DNA of 64,000 nucleotides, from positions 744,001 through 808,000 of the forward strand of contig CAXXSS010000001.1 in the NCBI GenBank assembly GCA_963676865.2, written 5' to 3'. The translations under genes and the position numbers were made by a program. Below, piece after piece: positions 27,019 through 36,136 of the stretch; position 1 is the first letter of the stretch, and each line of letters starts with the position of its first letter. The notes under the pieces were generated by a model. It did no database searches and was not told the DNA's origin. It worked only from the letters and a program-made list of their open reading frames with translations. This DNA comes from JAAYUD01 sp963676865 (lineage in GTDB: Bacteria > Bacteroidota > Bacteroidia > Bacteroidales > Bacteroidaceae).

Positions 27019-28779
27019 TTACCTCTTTATAATCTTCACACCTTTCGGAGCGATTATCGTCGATAGAACTTTCCCATCTTCTCCCCTCTTATGCATAATT
27101 TTTATCACTCCATAAGGAGTCGGATAAGTTCCTTTTACCCATTTCAGATTTCCAAGGTGAGGTTCTATCAAGACTTCCTTACATCCAGGTTTTAACACTT
27201 TCACTCCAAGTACATTTTCGCTAAGCCAACTAGTTGGTCCCGAAGCCCATCCATGGCATAATGAATGTCGATAGCCCTTATAACAATAATCACCATACAT
27301 TCGATGGACATCTATTTTTCCCGCAGGAGTCAATTCATCTATACGAGCAGCATTAGGAAGCCAATCCATATTAAAATCCTCCCAAAAAGTTGTAGCGCCT
27401 AAATCAAGCATTGCTCCCCAATATTGACTGATTATATCTATTGCTCCTTGATAGTCACCGGCTTTTGCCATTGCTTCTAGCATATAATAACCATAAAAAG
27501 TAGAAAATCCTTTGGCTCCACCAGCAGCTATGACATTATTATTAGCCTCTTTTGCATCCATCGTACCTGCAAGAGCCATCAAAGATGCAGCCTGTTTGGA
27601 ATTATTGCAATCGGGCCTATATTTACTCGACTGAAGGGCAGCCACATGACATTTCTCTGCCATTGGCGTATTCCCCAGATAATTACAAAGTTTTTCTCCT
27701 GTTTGCATTGCAAGAACTAACAGCGCCTGCAAACCGGCATCTACACCTTTTTGATTATTGCTAGAAGGCCAATCCAGGAAGCGCGCCCCATCTAAATTTT
27801 CTTTTCCATCTTCACCAATTTTACTCATTAGCAAATTTAATAAAGAAAATAGATATGAGCGTTGTTTTTGCAGATATTGCATATCGCCTTGCTTCATATA
27901 CCATTGATATTGGGTTAATAGCCACCATATAGAATAAGAGCTATAGCCATTCATCCATTGAGGAATAGGATACAAATTTTTACTTAAATCCAAACTTCTC
28001 GGTACCACGTCAGTATATCCAAAAACGGTATTAACTGTTTGAACTTCGGGATAGATATCGCCAATCCACACCAACCTATCTCGTTTAATACCATCCCACA
28101 AATAATTTTGCAAATTAAGATGAACAGTATAAGCACCCGTCATCCAAATTTTGTTTAAGCGATCGTTATCACATTCAAAAGAGCCCTTATATGCCAAATT
28201 ATTATATAAGAAAGACGCGCGTACTTCTTTTAATAGAAAATCTGTATTCTCACCTAACAAATCAATTCTTACAAATCGGAAACCGGAATTTCCATATTCA
28301 GCAACCCCCAACCAAGGTAAAGGCAATGTAAAATCGCGAATAGCATGATCGTTAGAAGCCCCATTTTTGCCATCAATATCACTCATCGCCTCCGAGGCCG
28401 ATTCACCAAAACGAATCCGAACATTTACATCATGTGTAGCCGATTGCCCTGTTACAATTTGAATTCCACCCTGCAATTCTCTACCAAAATCAAGGAGCAA
28501 TGATACTCTTCCAGTCTTTCCATTCTTCAAATGACAAAGATTTCCATCCGACAATTCTGCTTGCCCATTACCTACCCGCAAAAGACATTCAGTACCCGAG
28601 ATCGTTGCATCATCAGTTGCCTCCTTCCACATTATTTTCTTAGGCTCTAAATAAGCTTTTGTTCGAAAATCATATTGAGGAATTTCATTGCCCCAGACAG
28701 GAGGCAAATGAAATTGTGAATACACAGATTTAGACAATAACAAAAAAACAAATAAAGTAAAAAATTTATAACATTTCAT
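27019..28779 (-). CDS. Glycoside hydrolase family 78-type alpha-L-rhamnosidase
   Basis: First gene of the hydrolase operon. A signal peptide (KSVYSQ) precedes a beta-sandwich and the (alpha/alpha)6 barrel. The catalytic-loop motif DGIKRDRLVWIGD covers residues 229-241, and a second acidic motif TTFWEDF lies near residue 467, both characteristic of GH78. The C-terminal HGWASGPTSWLSENVLGV is the conserved end of the barrel. At 586 residues it is shorter than many GH78 enzymes and lacks the extra N-terminal binding domains. Transcription probably starts from the TATTTTTG box at 28840-28833, next to a degenerate copy of the putative HTCS operator. Confidence 0.92.
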   Translation of the reverse strand: MKCYKFFTLFVFLLLSKSVYSQFHLPPVWGNEIPQYDFRTKAYLEPKKIMWKEATDDATISGTECLLRVGNGQAELSDGNLCHLKNGKTGRVSLLLDFGRELQGGIQIVTGQSATHDVNVRIRFGESASEAMSDIDGKNGASNDHAIRDFTLPLPWLGVAEYGNSGFRFVRIDLLGENTDFLLKEVRASFLYNNLAYKGSFECDNDRLNKIWMTGAYTVHLNLQNYLWDGIKRDRLVWIGDIYPEVQTVNTVFGYTDVVPRSLDLSKNLYPIPQWMNGYSSYSIWWLLTQYQWYMKQGDMQYLQKQRSYLFSLLNLLMSKIGEDGKENLDGARFLDWPSSNNQKGVDAGLQALLVLAMQTGEKLCNYLGNTPMAEKCHVAALQSSKYRPDCNNSKQAASLMALAGTMDAKEANNNVIAAGGAKGFSTFYGYYMLEAMAKAGDYQGAIDIISQYWGAMLDLGATTFWEDFNMDWLPNAARIDELTPAGKIDVHRMYGDYCYKGYRHSLCHGWASGPTSWLSENVLGVKVLKPGCKEVLIEPHLGNLKWVKGTYPTPYGVIKIMHKRGEDGKVLSTIIAPKGVKIIKR

Positions 28780-28832
28780 CTTATATATTCTAAAAATAAA
28801 TATTGTTTTATTACGCTCTTATTTCATGATAG

Positions 28833-28887
28833 CAAAAATAAATAAATTCATCCTAACACATTATCCCAAATCTTTCATTTATTATCA
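28833..28887 (-). promoter_or_regulatory. Candidate HTCS operator (degenerate copy) and -7 box of the rhamnosidase operon
   Basis: On the minus strand 28887-28860 reads TGATA, three bases, AATGAA, three bases, TTTGGG, A, TAAT. It aligns without gaps to the copies at 9392-9419 and 13884-13911. A good -7 box TATTTTTG is at 28840-28833, 53 bp before the GH78 start; the motif-to-box spacing is shorter (about 24 instead of 30 bases counted the same way). Confidence 0.45.
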
Positions 28888-29022
28888 TTATTTGTTCATA
28901 TATTCACTATAAAGCAATTATAAGAGGTAAACACAAAATTTATGCAATTAAACGAACAAGAATAAAGGAGAGTTATAAGAAAGTCATCTCTTAAAAAAAC
29001 AATATAAAAACACAACAATTTA

Positions 29023-29053
29023 TTTGTACAAAAGAAAATAAAGAGTACATTTG
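29023..29053 (+). promoter_or_regulatory. Bacteroides-type promoter of fucO
   Basis: TTTG at 29023-29026, 19 bases, then TACATTTG at 29046-29053. This is the canonical -33/-7 arrangement of the Bacteroides primary sigma factor, 57 bp before the ATG. Confidence 0.8.
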
Positions 29054-29110
29054 CATCAACAATAAAATATTTAATTTAATCGTCTTCAATTTAATTATAA
29101 ATATTACAAT

Positions 29111-30265
29111 ATGGTACAACGATTTATTTTGAACGAAGTATCTTACTTCGGAGCGGGTTCACGCAAACAATTACCAGAAGCGATCAACCGGTTAGGAGGG
29201 AAAAAAGCGCTGGTAGTATCCGACAAAGGATTGATAAAATTTGGAGTAACAAAAATGGTGACTGATGAGTTGGACTTAGCTAATATCCCCTATGAAATAT
29301 ATAGTGAGATAAAACCAAATCCAACAGTAACAAATGTAAAACAAGGCGTAGAAGCTTTTAAAAGAGCAGGAGCAGATTTATTAATTGCCATTGGTGGAGG
29401 ATCTTCTATGGATACCGCCAAAGGAATTGGTATTGTTATTACCAACCCTGAGTTTGGAGATATTGTTTCATTGGAAGGCTGCGCGCCCACGAAACACAAG
29501 AGCATCCCTATTATAGCAATGCCTACTACGGCTGGGACTGCAGCAGAAACGACTATTAATTATGTAATCATTGATGAGGAAAAGCAAAAGAAAATGGTAT
29601 GTGTCGATCCTAATGATATACCTAGCGTTGCTATAATCGACGCAGAGTTAATGTATTCTCTTCCCAAAAGTTTAACAGCAGCCACAGGTATGGATGCATT
29701 AACTCATGCCATCGAAGGATTGATAACAAAAGGAGCATGGGAGATGTCGGATATGTTTGAAGTAGAGGCCATAAAGATGATACATAAGTATTTAGAATTG
29801 GCTGTCAACGAACCTAAGAACCCGGTAGGAAGAGATGGTATGGCCGTAGCACAATACATTGCCGGAATGGCTTTTTCAAACGTAGGATTAGGTTTGGTAC
29901 ATGGCATGGCACATCCAATGGGAGCCCTATTCGATATTCCTCATGGAGTAGCCAACGCCCTATTGCTTCCTACTATCATGAAATTCAACGCAGAGAAGTG
30001 CATGGATAAGTATTTAACTATTGCCAAAGCAATGGAAGTCTACAAAGATGGCATGAACAAAGAAGAAGCTGCCGAAGCTGCTTGTGATGCAGTACAGAGT
30101 CTAGCCATAAGAGTAGGCATTCCTCAACATCTAAGCGAGCTGGGCATCAAAGAGAACGACATCCCTGCATTAGCCGAGCAGGCAATTAATGACGTCTGCA
30201 CTCCAGGCAATCCAAGAGATGTAACAATAGAAGAAATTATTGAACTATACAAGAAAGTTTTATAA
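29111..30265 (+). CDS. fucO: Lactaldehyde reductase (iron-dependent alcohol dehydrogenase)
   Basis: Reduces L-lactaldehyde to L-1,2-propanediol with NADH, the fermentative outlet of L-fucose and L-rhamnose breakdown. This 384-residue cytosolic protein has the group III Fe-ADH features: AIGGGSSMDTAKG for nucleotide binding, TTAGTAAE, and metal-binding histidines in DALTHAIEG and GLVHGMAHPMGALFDIPHG. It starts with MVQRFILNEVSYFG, very close to other FucO N-termini. The gene is divergent from the GH78/GH106 rhamnosidase operon and has its own constitutive-looking promoter plus a following hairpin, so it is monocistronic. The position beside two rhamnosidases supports a link to rhamnose use. Confidence 0.95.
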   Translation: MVQRFILNEVSYFGAGSRKQLPEAINRLGGKKALVVSDKGLIKFGVTKMVTDELDLANIPYEIYSEIKPNPTVTNVKQGVEAFKRAGADLLIAIGGGSSMDTAKGIGIVITNPEFGDIVSLEGCAPTKHKSIPIIAMPTTAGTAAETTINYVIIDEEKQKKMVCVDPNDIPSVAIIDAELMYSLPKSLTAATGMDALTHAIEGLITKGAWEMSDMFEVEAIKMIHKYLELAVNEPKNPVGRDGMAVAQYIAGMAFSNVGLGLVHGMAHPMGALFDIPHGVANALLLPTIMKFNAEKCMDKYLTIAKAMEVYKDGMNKEEAAEAACDAVQSLAIRVGIPQHLSELGIKENDIPALAEQAINDVCTPGNPRDVTIEEIIELYKKVL

Positions 30266-30282
30266 TAAAAAGACCAACTAAA

Positions 30283-30322
30283 GACAGTCTATCAATATGC
30301 AAAAGATATTTGATAGGCTGTC
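30283..30322 (+). terminator. Hairpin terminator after fucO
   Basis: The arms GACAGTCTATCAA and TTGATAGGCTGTC pair with one G-T pair, starting 17 bp after the fucO stop and followed by TATTTTAT. Confidence 0.7.
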
Positions 30323-30411
30323 TATTTTATGAATACGTAAAGACCAATAATCCCATCTTTTTGAGCACAAGGTTTTTTCAATCAAATATTATTTGTTTCA
30401 GAAATTATATC

Positions 30412-30419
30412 TATCTTTG
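30412..30419 (+). promoter_or_regulatory. -7 box of the fumarase gene
   Basis: TATCTTTG, 40 bp upstream of the ATG. A TTTG at 30392-30395 is closer than usual (16 bases), so the -33 element is uncertain. Confidence 0.65.
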
Positions 30420-30459
30420 TCACTACTAATTTAAAACATAAAATTAAATAGATATTATT

Positions 30460-32097
30460 ATGGCAACACCTCTGTTTAAGTATCAGCCTATGTTCCCGTT
30501 AGGGCCAGATACAACCGAGTATTATCTGCTTACCAAAGACTATGTATCGGTAAGCGAGTTTGAAGGGAAACCTATTCTTAAAGTTGCGCCCGAAGGACTG
30601 ACCGCTATGGCCAATACCGCTTTTCACGACGTATCATTTATGCTTCGCCGATCACACAACGAGCAAGTAGCCCAAATACTAAGCGACCCGGAAGCTTCAG
30701 ACAATGACAAATATGTAGCTCTTACATTCTTGCGCAATGCAGAAGTCGCAGCAAAAGGCATTCTTCCTTTTTGCCAAGACACAGGTACGGCAATCATCCA
30801 CGGAGAAAAAGGACAGCAAGTATGGACAGGGTTCTGCGACGAAGAAGCTCTCTCAAAAGGTGTATACAAGACTTATACAGAAGACAACTTGCGCTATTCG
30901 CAGAATGCTCCTTTGAGTATGTACGAAGAAGTGAATACAAAGTGTAACTTGCCTGCCCAAATAGACCTTGAGGCAACCGAGGGCGATGAATATCGTTTTC
31001 TATGTGTAACCAAAGGCGGAGGATCGGCAAACAAGACCTATCTGTACCAGATGACAAAGGCCATCTTGAATCCAGATACACTTTTACCATTCTTAGTAGA
31101 CAAAGTAAAATCTCTTGGTACGGCAGCTTGCCCACCTTATCATATAGCATTTGTCATAGGCGGAACTTCGGCAGAAAAGAATCTGCTGACTGTAAAACTG
31201 GCTTCTACACATTATTATGATTCATTACCTACAACAGGCAACGAATATGGACGGGCATTCCGTGATCTCGAGCTGGAGAAAGAAGTTCTCAAAGAAGCTC
31301 ACAAAATTGGATTAGGAGCACAATTCGGAGGTAAATATTTGGCTCACGATGTACGAATCGTCAGACTTCCACGTCACGGCGCTTCATGCCCCGTAGGTCT
31401 GGGCGTTAGCTGCTCTGCCGACCGCAACATCAAGTGCAAGATCAACAAAGAGGGTATTTGGATTGAGAAGTTGGATGACAATCCAAGCAACCTCATTCCT
31501 CAAGAACTCCGGCAAGCTGGCGAAGGCGATGCCGTAAAAATAGACTTAAACCAACCGATGAAGGATGTTTTGAAAGAACTAACTAAATATCCGGTTGCTA
31601 CGCGCCTATCACTGACAGGTACTATCATTGTTGGACGCGATATTGCTCATGCCAAACTGAAAGAACGTCTTGACCGTGGCGAGGATCTTCCACAATATAT
31701 CAAAGACCATCCTATTTACTATGCCGGTCCGGCTAAGACCCCAAGCGACATGGCGTGCGGTTCGATGGGACCGACTACGGCAAACCGCATGGATCCCTAT
31801 GTAGATCTTTTCCAAAGTCAGGGTGGAAGCATGATAATGTTGGCCAAAGGTAATCGTACAGAAGTGGTAACCGAAGCATGCAAGAAATATGGTGGTTTCT
31901 ACCTAGGTAGCATTGGCGGCCCCGCAGCGATATTGGCTCAAAACAACATTAAGAGTATTGAATGTCTAGAATATCCTGAATTGGGAATGGAAGCCATTTG
32001 GAAAATCGAAGTGGTAGACTTCCCTGCATTCATCCTAGTTGATGATAAAGGAAACGACTTCTTCAAACAAATCAAACCTTGCTGTTGTAAAGAATAG
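30460..32097 (+). CDS. Class I fumarate hydratase ([4Fe-4S], FumA/FumB type)
   Basis: Interconverts fumarate and malate in the cytosol, part of the reductive branch by which Bacteroides makes succinate and propionate. The 545-residue length equals E. coli FumA/FumB. The N-terminal alpha domain has GILPFCQDTGTA and the KGGGSANKTYLYQMTK segment; CPPYHIAFVIGGTSAEK follows. The C-terminal domain has LTGTIIVGRDIAHAKLKE and YYAGPAKTPSDMACGSMGPTTANRMDPYVDLFQ. Cysteines in FCQD, CPPYH and CPVGLG-type positions fit an iron-sulfur cluster. A short CCCKE tail of extra cysteines is seen. Monocistronic. Confidence 0.96.
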   Translation: MATPLFKYQPMFPLGPDTTEYYLLTKDYVSVSEFEGKPILKVAPEGLTAMANTAFHDVSFMLRRSHNEQVAQILSDPEASDNDKYVALTFLRNAEVAAKGILPFCQDTGTAIIHGEKGQQVWTGFCDEEALSKGVYKTYTEDNLRYSQNAPLSMYEEVNTKCNLPAQIDLEATEGDEYRFLCVTKGGGSANKTYLYQMTKAILNPDTLLPFLVDKVKSLGTAACPPYHIAFVIGGTSAEKNLLTVKLASTHYYDSLPTTGNEYGRAFRDLELEKEVLKEAHKIGLGAQFGGKYLAHDVRIVRLPRHGASCPVGLGVSCSADRNIKCKINKEGIWIEKLDDNPSNLIPQELRQAGEGDAVKIDLNQPMKDVLKELTKYPVATRLSLTGTIIVGRDIAHAKLKERLDRGEDLPQYIKDHPIYYAGPAKTPSDMACGSMGPTTANRMDPYVDLFQSQGGSMIMLAKGNRTEVVTEACKKYGGFYLGSIGGPAAILAQNNIKSIECLEYPELGMEAIWKIEVVDFPAFILVDDKGNDFFKQIKPCCCKE

Positions 32098-32214
32098 CTT
32101 TTTGACATACAACTGACAACAAATTGTTTGCTATTTTGCATTCTATAACAAATACACCTAAACAGATAAGGTGCCATAGGATTAAAAGACAAAAGAGTCA
32201 GTTTTGTCTTAAAC

Positions 32215-32322
32215 GATTGGTAATCAACAAGAAATTCATAAGGACAAAAATATATTTTCGTCCTTATGAATTTTTGTTTTTATATGGGAGAATTTTTGTT
32301 TTCGTCCTTATGAATTTTCGAA
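32215..32322. repeat. Dispersed intergenic repeat, copy B (74-bp core)
   Basis: The core at 32238-32311 begins ATAAGGAC and ends GTCCTTAT. Its first part forms a 42-bp almost perfect palindrome (32232-32273), and the right shoulder GAATTTTCGAA matches the other copies. It lies between the fumarase and kdsA genes in an otherwise empty 379-bp gap. Confidence 0.78.
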
Positions 32323-32476
32323 ATGGGTATTATCATTGTATTTATTCAAAATATCACACGATATTTGAGTCCTATTTGTATGAAAAAAAGCTTCAAATTG
32401 TTATACATTCTAAAAAATAAGATTATATTTGCAAATAAAATAGCGTTACTCACGTCTAACGTAGAAAAGTTCAATA

Positions 32477-33283
32477 ATGACTGTACAAGAAATAACTCAA
32501 AGTAAAGAAGGAAACTTTTTTCTTTTGGCAGGTCCCTGTGTCATCGAAGACGAAGAGATGGCCCTCCGCATAGCAGAACGGATTGTTAATATTACATCTC
32601 GTTTGCACATTCCATATACATTTAAAGGTTCTTACCGCAAAGCCAACCGCTCTAGATTAGATTCTTTTAGAGGAATAGGAGACGAAAAAGCCCTGAAAGT
32701 ATTAAGCAAAGTGCATGATACTTTCGGAATTCCAACCGTTACGGACATCCATACCAAAGAGGAAGCCGCAATGGCTGCCGAATATGTAGACATACTACAA
32801 ATACCGGCATTCTTATGTCGGCAAACCGACCTGTTGATGGCAGCTGCCAGCACGGGAAAGGTGATAAATATAAAGAAAGGGCAATTTCTTTCGCCCGAAG
32901 CAATGAAATTTGCCGCCGATAAAATAGTAGAATCGGGCAACCCCAATGTAATGATCACAGAGCGAGGCACTACCTTCGGCTATCAGGATCTTATAATAGA
33001 CTACCGAGGCATCCCTATCATGCGCAAATTTGGTCATCCCGTGATATTGGACGCAACTCATTCTTTGCAACAACCCAATCAAGCAAGTGGAGTTACCGGA
33101 GGTATGCCGGAACTAATAGAAACAGTGGCCAAAGCAGGCATCGCCGTAGGAGTAGACGGGCTATTTATCGAAACCCACGAGAATCCTGCTCAAGCAAAAA
33201 GTGACGGCGCCAATATGCTAAAGTTGGACTTACTGGAAAAGTTACTCACCAAATTAGTAAGAATCAGACAATCTCTAATATAA
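32477..33283 (+). CDS. kdsA: 3-deoxy-D-manno-octulosonate 8-phosphate synthase
   Basis: Condenses phosphoenolpyruvate with arabinose 5-phosphate to Kdo-8-phosphate, the first committed step toward the inner sugar of lipopolysaccharide. This 268-residue TIM-barrel enzyme has LLAGPCVIEDEE, the KGSYRKANRSRLDSFRG phosphate-binding segment, TDIHTKEEA, DILQIPAFLCRQTDLL, and TERGTTFGYQDLIIDYRG and DATHSLQQPN, all KdsA signatures. A -7 box TATATTTG is at 32424-32431. The next gene begins 24 bp downstream, so kdsA may lead the M16/ABC gene run. Confidence 0.97.
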   Translation: MTVQEITQSKEGNFFLLAGPCVIEDEEMALRIAERIVNITSRLHIPYTFKGSYRKANRSRLDSFRGIGDEKALKVLSKVHDTFGIPTVTDIHTKEEAAMAAEYVDILQIPAFLCRQTDLLMAAASTGKVINIKKGQFLSPEAMKFAADKIVESGNPNVMITERGTTFGYQDLIIDYRGIPIMRKFGHPVILDATHSLQQPNQASGVTGGMPELIETVAKAGIAVGVDGLFIETHENPAQAKSDGANMLKLDLLEKLLTKLVRIRQSLI

Positions 33284-33307
33284 ATATTATACAAACCAAT
33301 CAAACAA

Positions 33308-36136
33308 ATGTATTATATGAAACATTTAAAACAACTTTTTTGTTTAATCGTTTTACTGGTAGCTTGCAGTGCTCAGCAACTGCTTGCCCAACAAATGCCA
33401 CCTATTCCGACTGATCCCAACGTGAGAATAGGCAAACTAAGTAACGGATTGACATACTACATCCGGAAAAACGCACTTCCCGAAAAGAGAGCCTTTTTTT
33501 ATATCGCTCAGAAAGTAGGTTCAATCCAAGAAGAGCCTCAACAAAGAGGACTTGCACACTTCTTGGAACATATGTGTTTCAATGGCACGAAACATTTTCC
33601 CGGTAATTCACTCATCTCTTATTTGGAGAAAATCGGTGTGAAATTTGGAGAAAATTTGAATGCCTATACTTCGATAGAGGAAACGGTATACAACATAGAC
33701 AATGTACCGACTACTGCACCCCAAGCCATAGATTCTTGTCTTTGGATACTACACGATTGGTCTAACGATTTGACGCTAGACCCAGCAGAAATAGAAAAAG
33801 AACGTGGAGTAATCAACCAAGAATGGCGCACTCGTCGCGACGCCCAACAACGTCTGCAAGAAGCCATGATGCCAGTCATCATGAAAGGATGTAAATATGA
33901 AGATTGCATGCCTATCGGCCCGATGGAAGTAGTGATGCATTTCAAACCACAAGTTTTGCGCGACTATTACGAAAAATGGTATCGCCCCGACCTGCAAGGA
34001 ATTGTTGTAGTTGGTGATATTAATGTAGACGAAATGGAAGCAAAGATCAAAACTATTTTTGCGGACATTCCTGCTCAACCCAATGCTGCCAAACGCATTT
34101 ACTATCCGGTACCTGACAACAAAGAGCCAATTGTATTCATTGGTCAAGACAAAGAAAATCCAACTTCCAGCGCTACCCTATTCTTCAAACACGCAGCAGT
34201 ACCCGATAGCATCAAAGGTAATTTAATATACCTCGTACAGAATTATGCAACAGACATGATCTGCAGTATGCTTAATTCACGCTACAACGAAATGCTACAA
34301 AAAGCGAACCCTCCTTTTACAGGAGCAGAAGTCTTTAACGGCAATTATTTCGTAGCCAAGACTAAAGATGCTTTTGGTGGATATGTAGGAGTGAAAGAAA
34401 ATGAGATAGACAACGGATTAGGCACATTGTACCGTGAGATACTCCGTGCTAAGAAATTCGGTTTTACAGCTTCCGAATATGCACGTGCCAAAGCAGACCT
34501 ACTCCGCTCTTATGAGTCGCTCTACAATGAACGTGACAAACAAGAGAGTAACAATTACGTAAAAAAATACGTACGCAACTTTTTGGATAACGAACCTATC
34601 CCAAGTATAGAGCAAAACTATACTTTGATAAACCAAATAGCTCCAAATATTCCGGTAGAAGCTATCAATCAAATGATTCCGGAGTTAATATCGGACAGCG
34701 ACTTGGTTGTTATTTATACAGCTCCCGAAAAAGAAGGTTTAAAACTACCGACCAAAGAAGAACTACTTGGAGTCATTTCTAAAGTAAATGCTGAAAACAT
34801 TACGGCATACGTAGACAAAGTATCTAACGAGCCACTGATGGCTACCAAGCCCAAAGCAGGCAAGATACTTTCTACGAAAAACAACCCTGCAACAGGAACG
34901 ACAGAAATGGTTCTTTCCAATGGAGCAAAAGTGATTATCAAAAAGACCGACTTCAAAAAGGATGAAATCACAATGAAAGCCATAAGCAAAGGAGGTAAGT
35001 CTTTGTTCCCCACAAAACAGATGATCGATATCAACAGTTTGGATGGTGTTGCAGGCTTAGGCGGTTTAGGAAAATTCAGCACCGTAGACTTGCAGAAAAT
35101 ACTAGCAGGCAAAATGGCTTCTGCGTCGGCAGGAGTATCTCTCACCAGCGAAACTGTAAATGCTTCTTGCTCGCCAAAAGATGCAGAGACAATGATGCAG
35201 TTGGTTTATCTCACATTCACTTCGCCTCGAAAAGATGCAGATGCTTTCGCTTCATACAAAACTCGCCTGAAAGCAGATTTAAAGAATCAGGAAATGGAAC
35301 CAAATACAGCGCTTAGGGATAGTATAACCAAAGCGATATACAAAAACACCCCTTGGGTGATGCGTATGAAAGAGAACATGGTCGATAAGATCAACTATGA
35401 TAACATCCTTAAGATGTATAAAGACCGTTTCTGCGACGCTAGCGATTTCACATTCTTCATAGTAGGTAACGCCGATGTAAACACTTTGAAACCATTCATC
35501 GAAACCTATATCGCCTCTTTGCCTTCTATTCATCGCAAAGAGACATTCAAGAACGTGATCGATACAAGAAAAGGTATCTATACCAATGAGTTCTTCAAGC
35601 AACAGCAGACTCCAACTTCTACCATCATCATGATGCAAACCGGTGACGAGGCATATACTCTAAAGAATGATCTTCTAACAAGCATGTATGCACAAATACT
35701 AGACATCATTTATACCAAAACGATTCGTGAAGATGCAGGAGCAGCCTATTCTGTTTCAGTACAAGGTGAACTCAGTTCTTATCCCAAGCCCTACTCTATG
35801 ATTCAAATATTCTTCCCAACAGATCCGGAGAAGAAAGGCTTGGCTATGAAACTAACAAAAGAAGGTATTGCTAAAATCGTAAAAGACGGTCCAGACCAAA
35901 AGGATTTGGATAAAGTGAAAGAATTCATTTTGAAGAAGCATGCCGAAAATGTTAAAGAGAATAGCTATTGGATGGGAGTTATGACAGAACAATGGAGAAC
36001 AGGCGTAGACTTCAACAAAAACTACGAAGCAATAGTAAAGAGTATTACAACAAAAGATATTCAAACTTTTGCTGACGGCTTGAACAAACAGAATAACTTC
36101 ATTACAGTAACCATGACATCTTTGGCTAAAAAATGA
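33308..36136 (+). CDS. M16-family (insulinase/pitrilysin-like) zinc peptidase
   Basis: Periplasmic metallopeptidase. A signal peptide follows the start (MKHLKQLFCLIVLL..., ending LLAQ near residue 28); ATG at 33317 is a likely alternative start. The inverted zinc motif HFLEH occupies residues 84-88 (His84, Glu87 catalytic, His88), with the downstream Glu in the ERGVINQEW segment. Three further M16 domains follow, giving the full 942-residue two-half clam shell expected of single-chain pitrilysin types. The stop codon overlaps the start of the next gene by four bases (ATGA), so it is translationally coupled to a membrane protein and ABC ATPase. Confidence 0.93.
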   Translation: MYYMKHLKQLFCLIVLLVACSAQQLLAQQMPPIPTDPNVRIGKLSNGLTYYIRKNALPEKRAFFYIAQKVGSIQEEPQQRGLAHFLEHMCFNGTKHFPGNSLISYLEKIGVKFGENLNAYTSIEETVYNIDNVPTTAPQAIDSCLWILHDWSNDLTLDPAEIEKERGVINQEWRTRRDAQQRLQEAMMPVIMKGCKYEDCMPIGPMEVVMHFKPQVLRDYYEKWYRPDLQGIVVVGDINVDEMEAKIKTIFADIPAQPNAAKRIYYPVPDNKEPIVFIGQDKENPTSSATLFFKHAAVPDSIKGNLIYLVQNYATDMICSMLNSRYNEMLQKANPPFTGAEVFNGNYFVAKTKDAFGGYVGVKENEIDNGLGTLYREILRAKKFGFTASEYARAKADLLRSYESLYNERDKQESNNYVKKYVRNFLDNEPIPSIEQNYTLINQIAPNIPVEAINQMIPELISDSDLVVIYTAPEKEGLKLPTKEELLGVISKVNAENITAYVDKVSNEPLMATKPKAGKILSTKNNPATGTTEMVLSNGAKVIIKKTDFKKDEITMKAISKGGKSLFPTKQMIDINSLDGVAGLGGLGKFSTVDLQKILAGKMASASAGVSLTSETVNASCSPKDAETMMQLVYLTFTSPRKDADAFASYKTRLKADLKNQEMEPNTALRDSITKAIYKNTPWVMRMKENMVDKINYDNILKMYKDRFCDASDFTFFIVGNADVNTLKPFIETYIASLPSIHRKETFKNVIDTRKGIYTNEFFKQQQTPTSTIIMMQTGDEAYTLKNDLLTSMYAQILDIIYTKTIREDAGAAYSVSVQGELSSYPKPYSMIQIFFPTDPEKKGLAMKLTKEGIAKIVKDGPDQKDLDKVKEFILKKHAENVKENSYWMGVMTEQWRTGVDFNKNYEAIVKSITTKDIQTFADGLNKQNNFITVTMTSLAKK

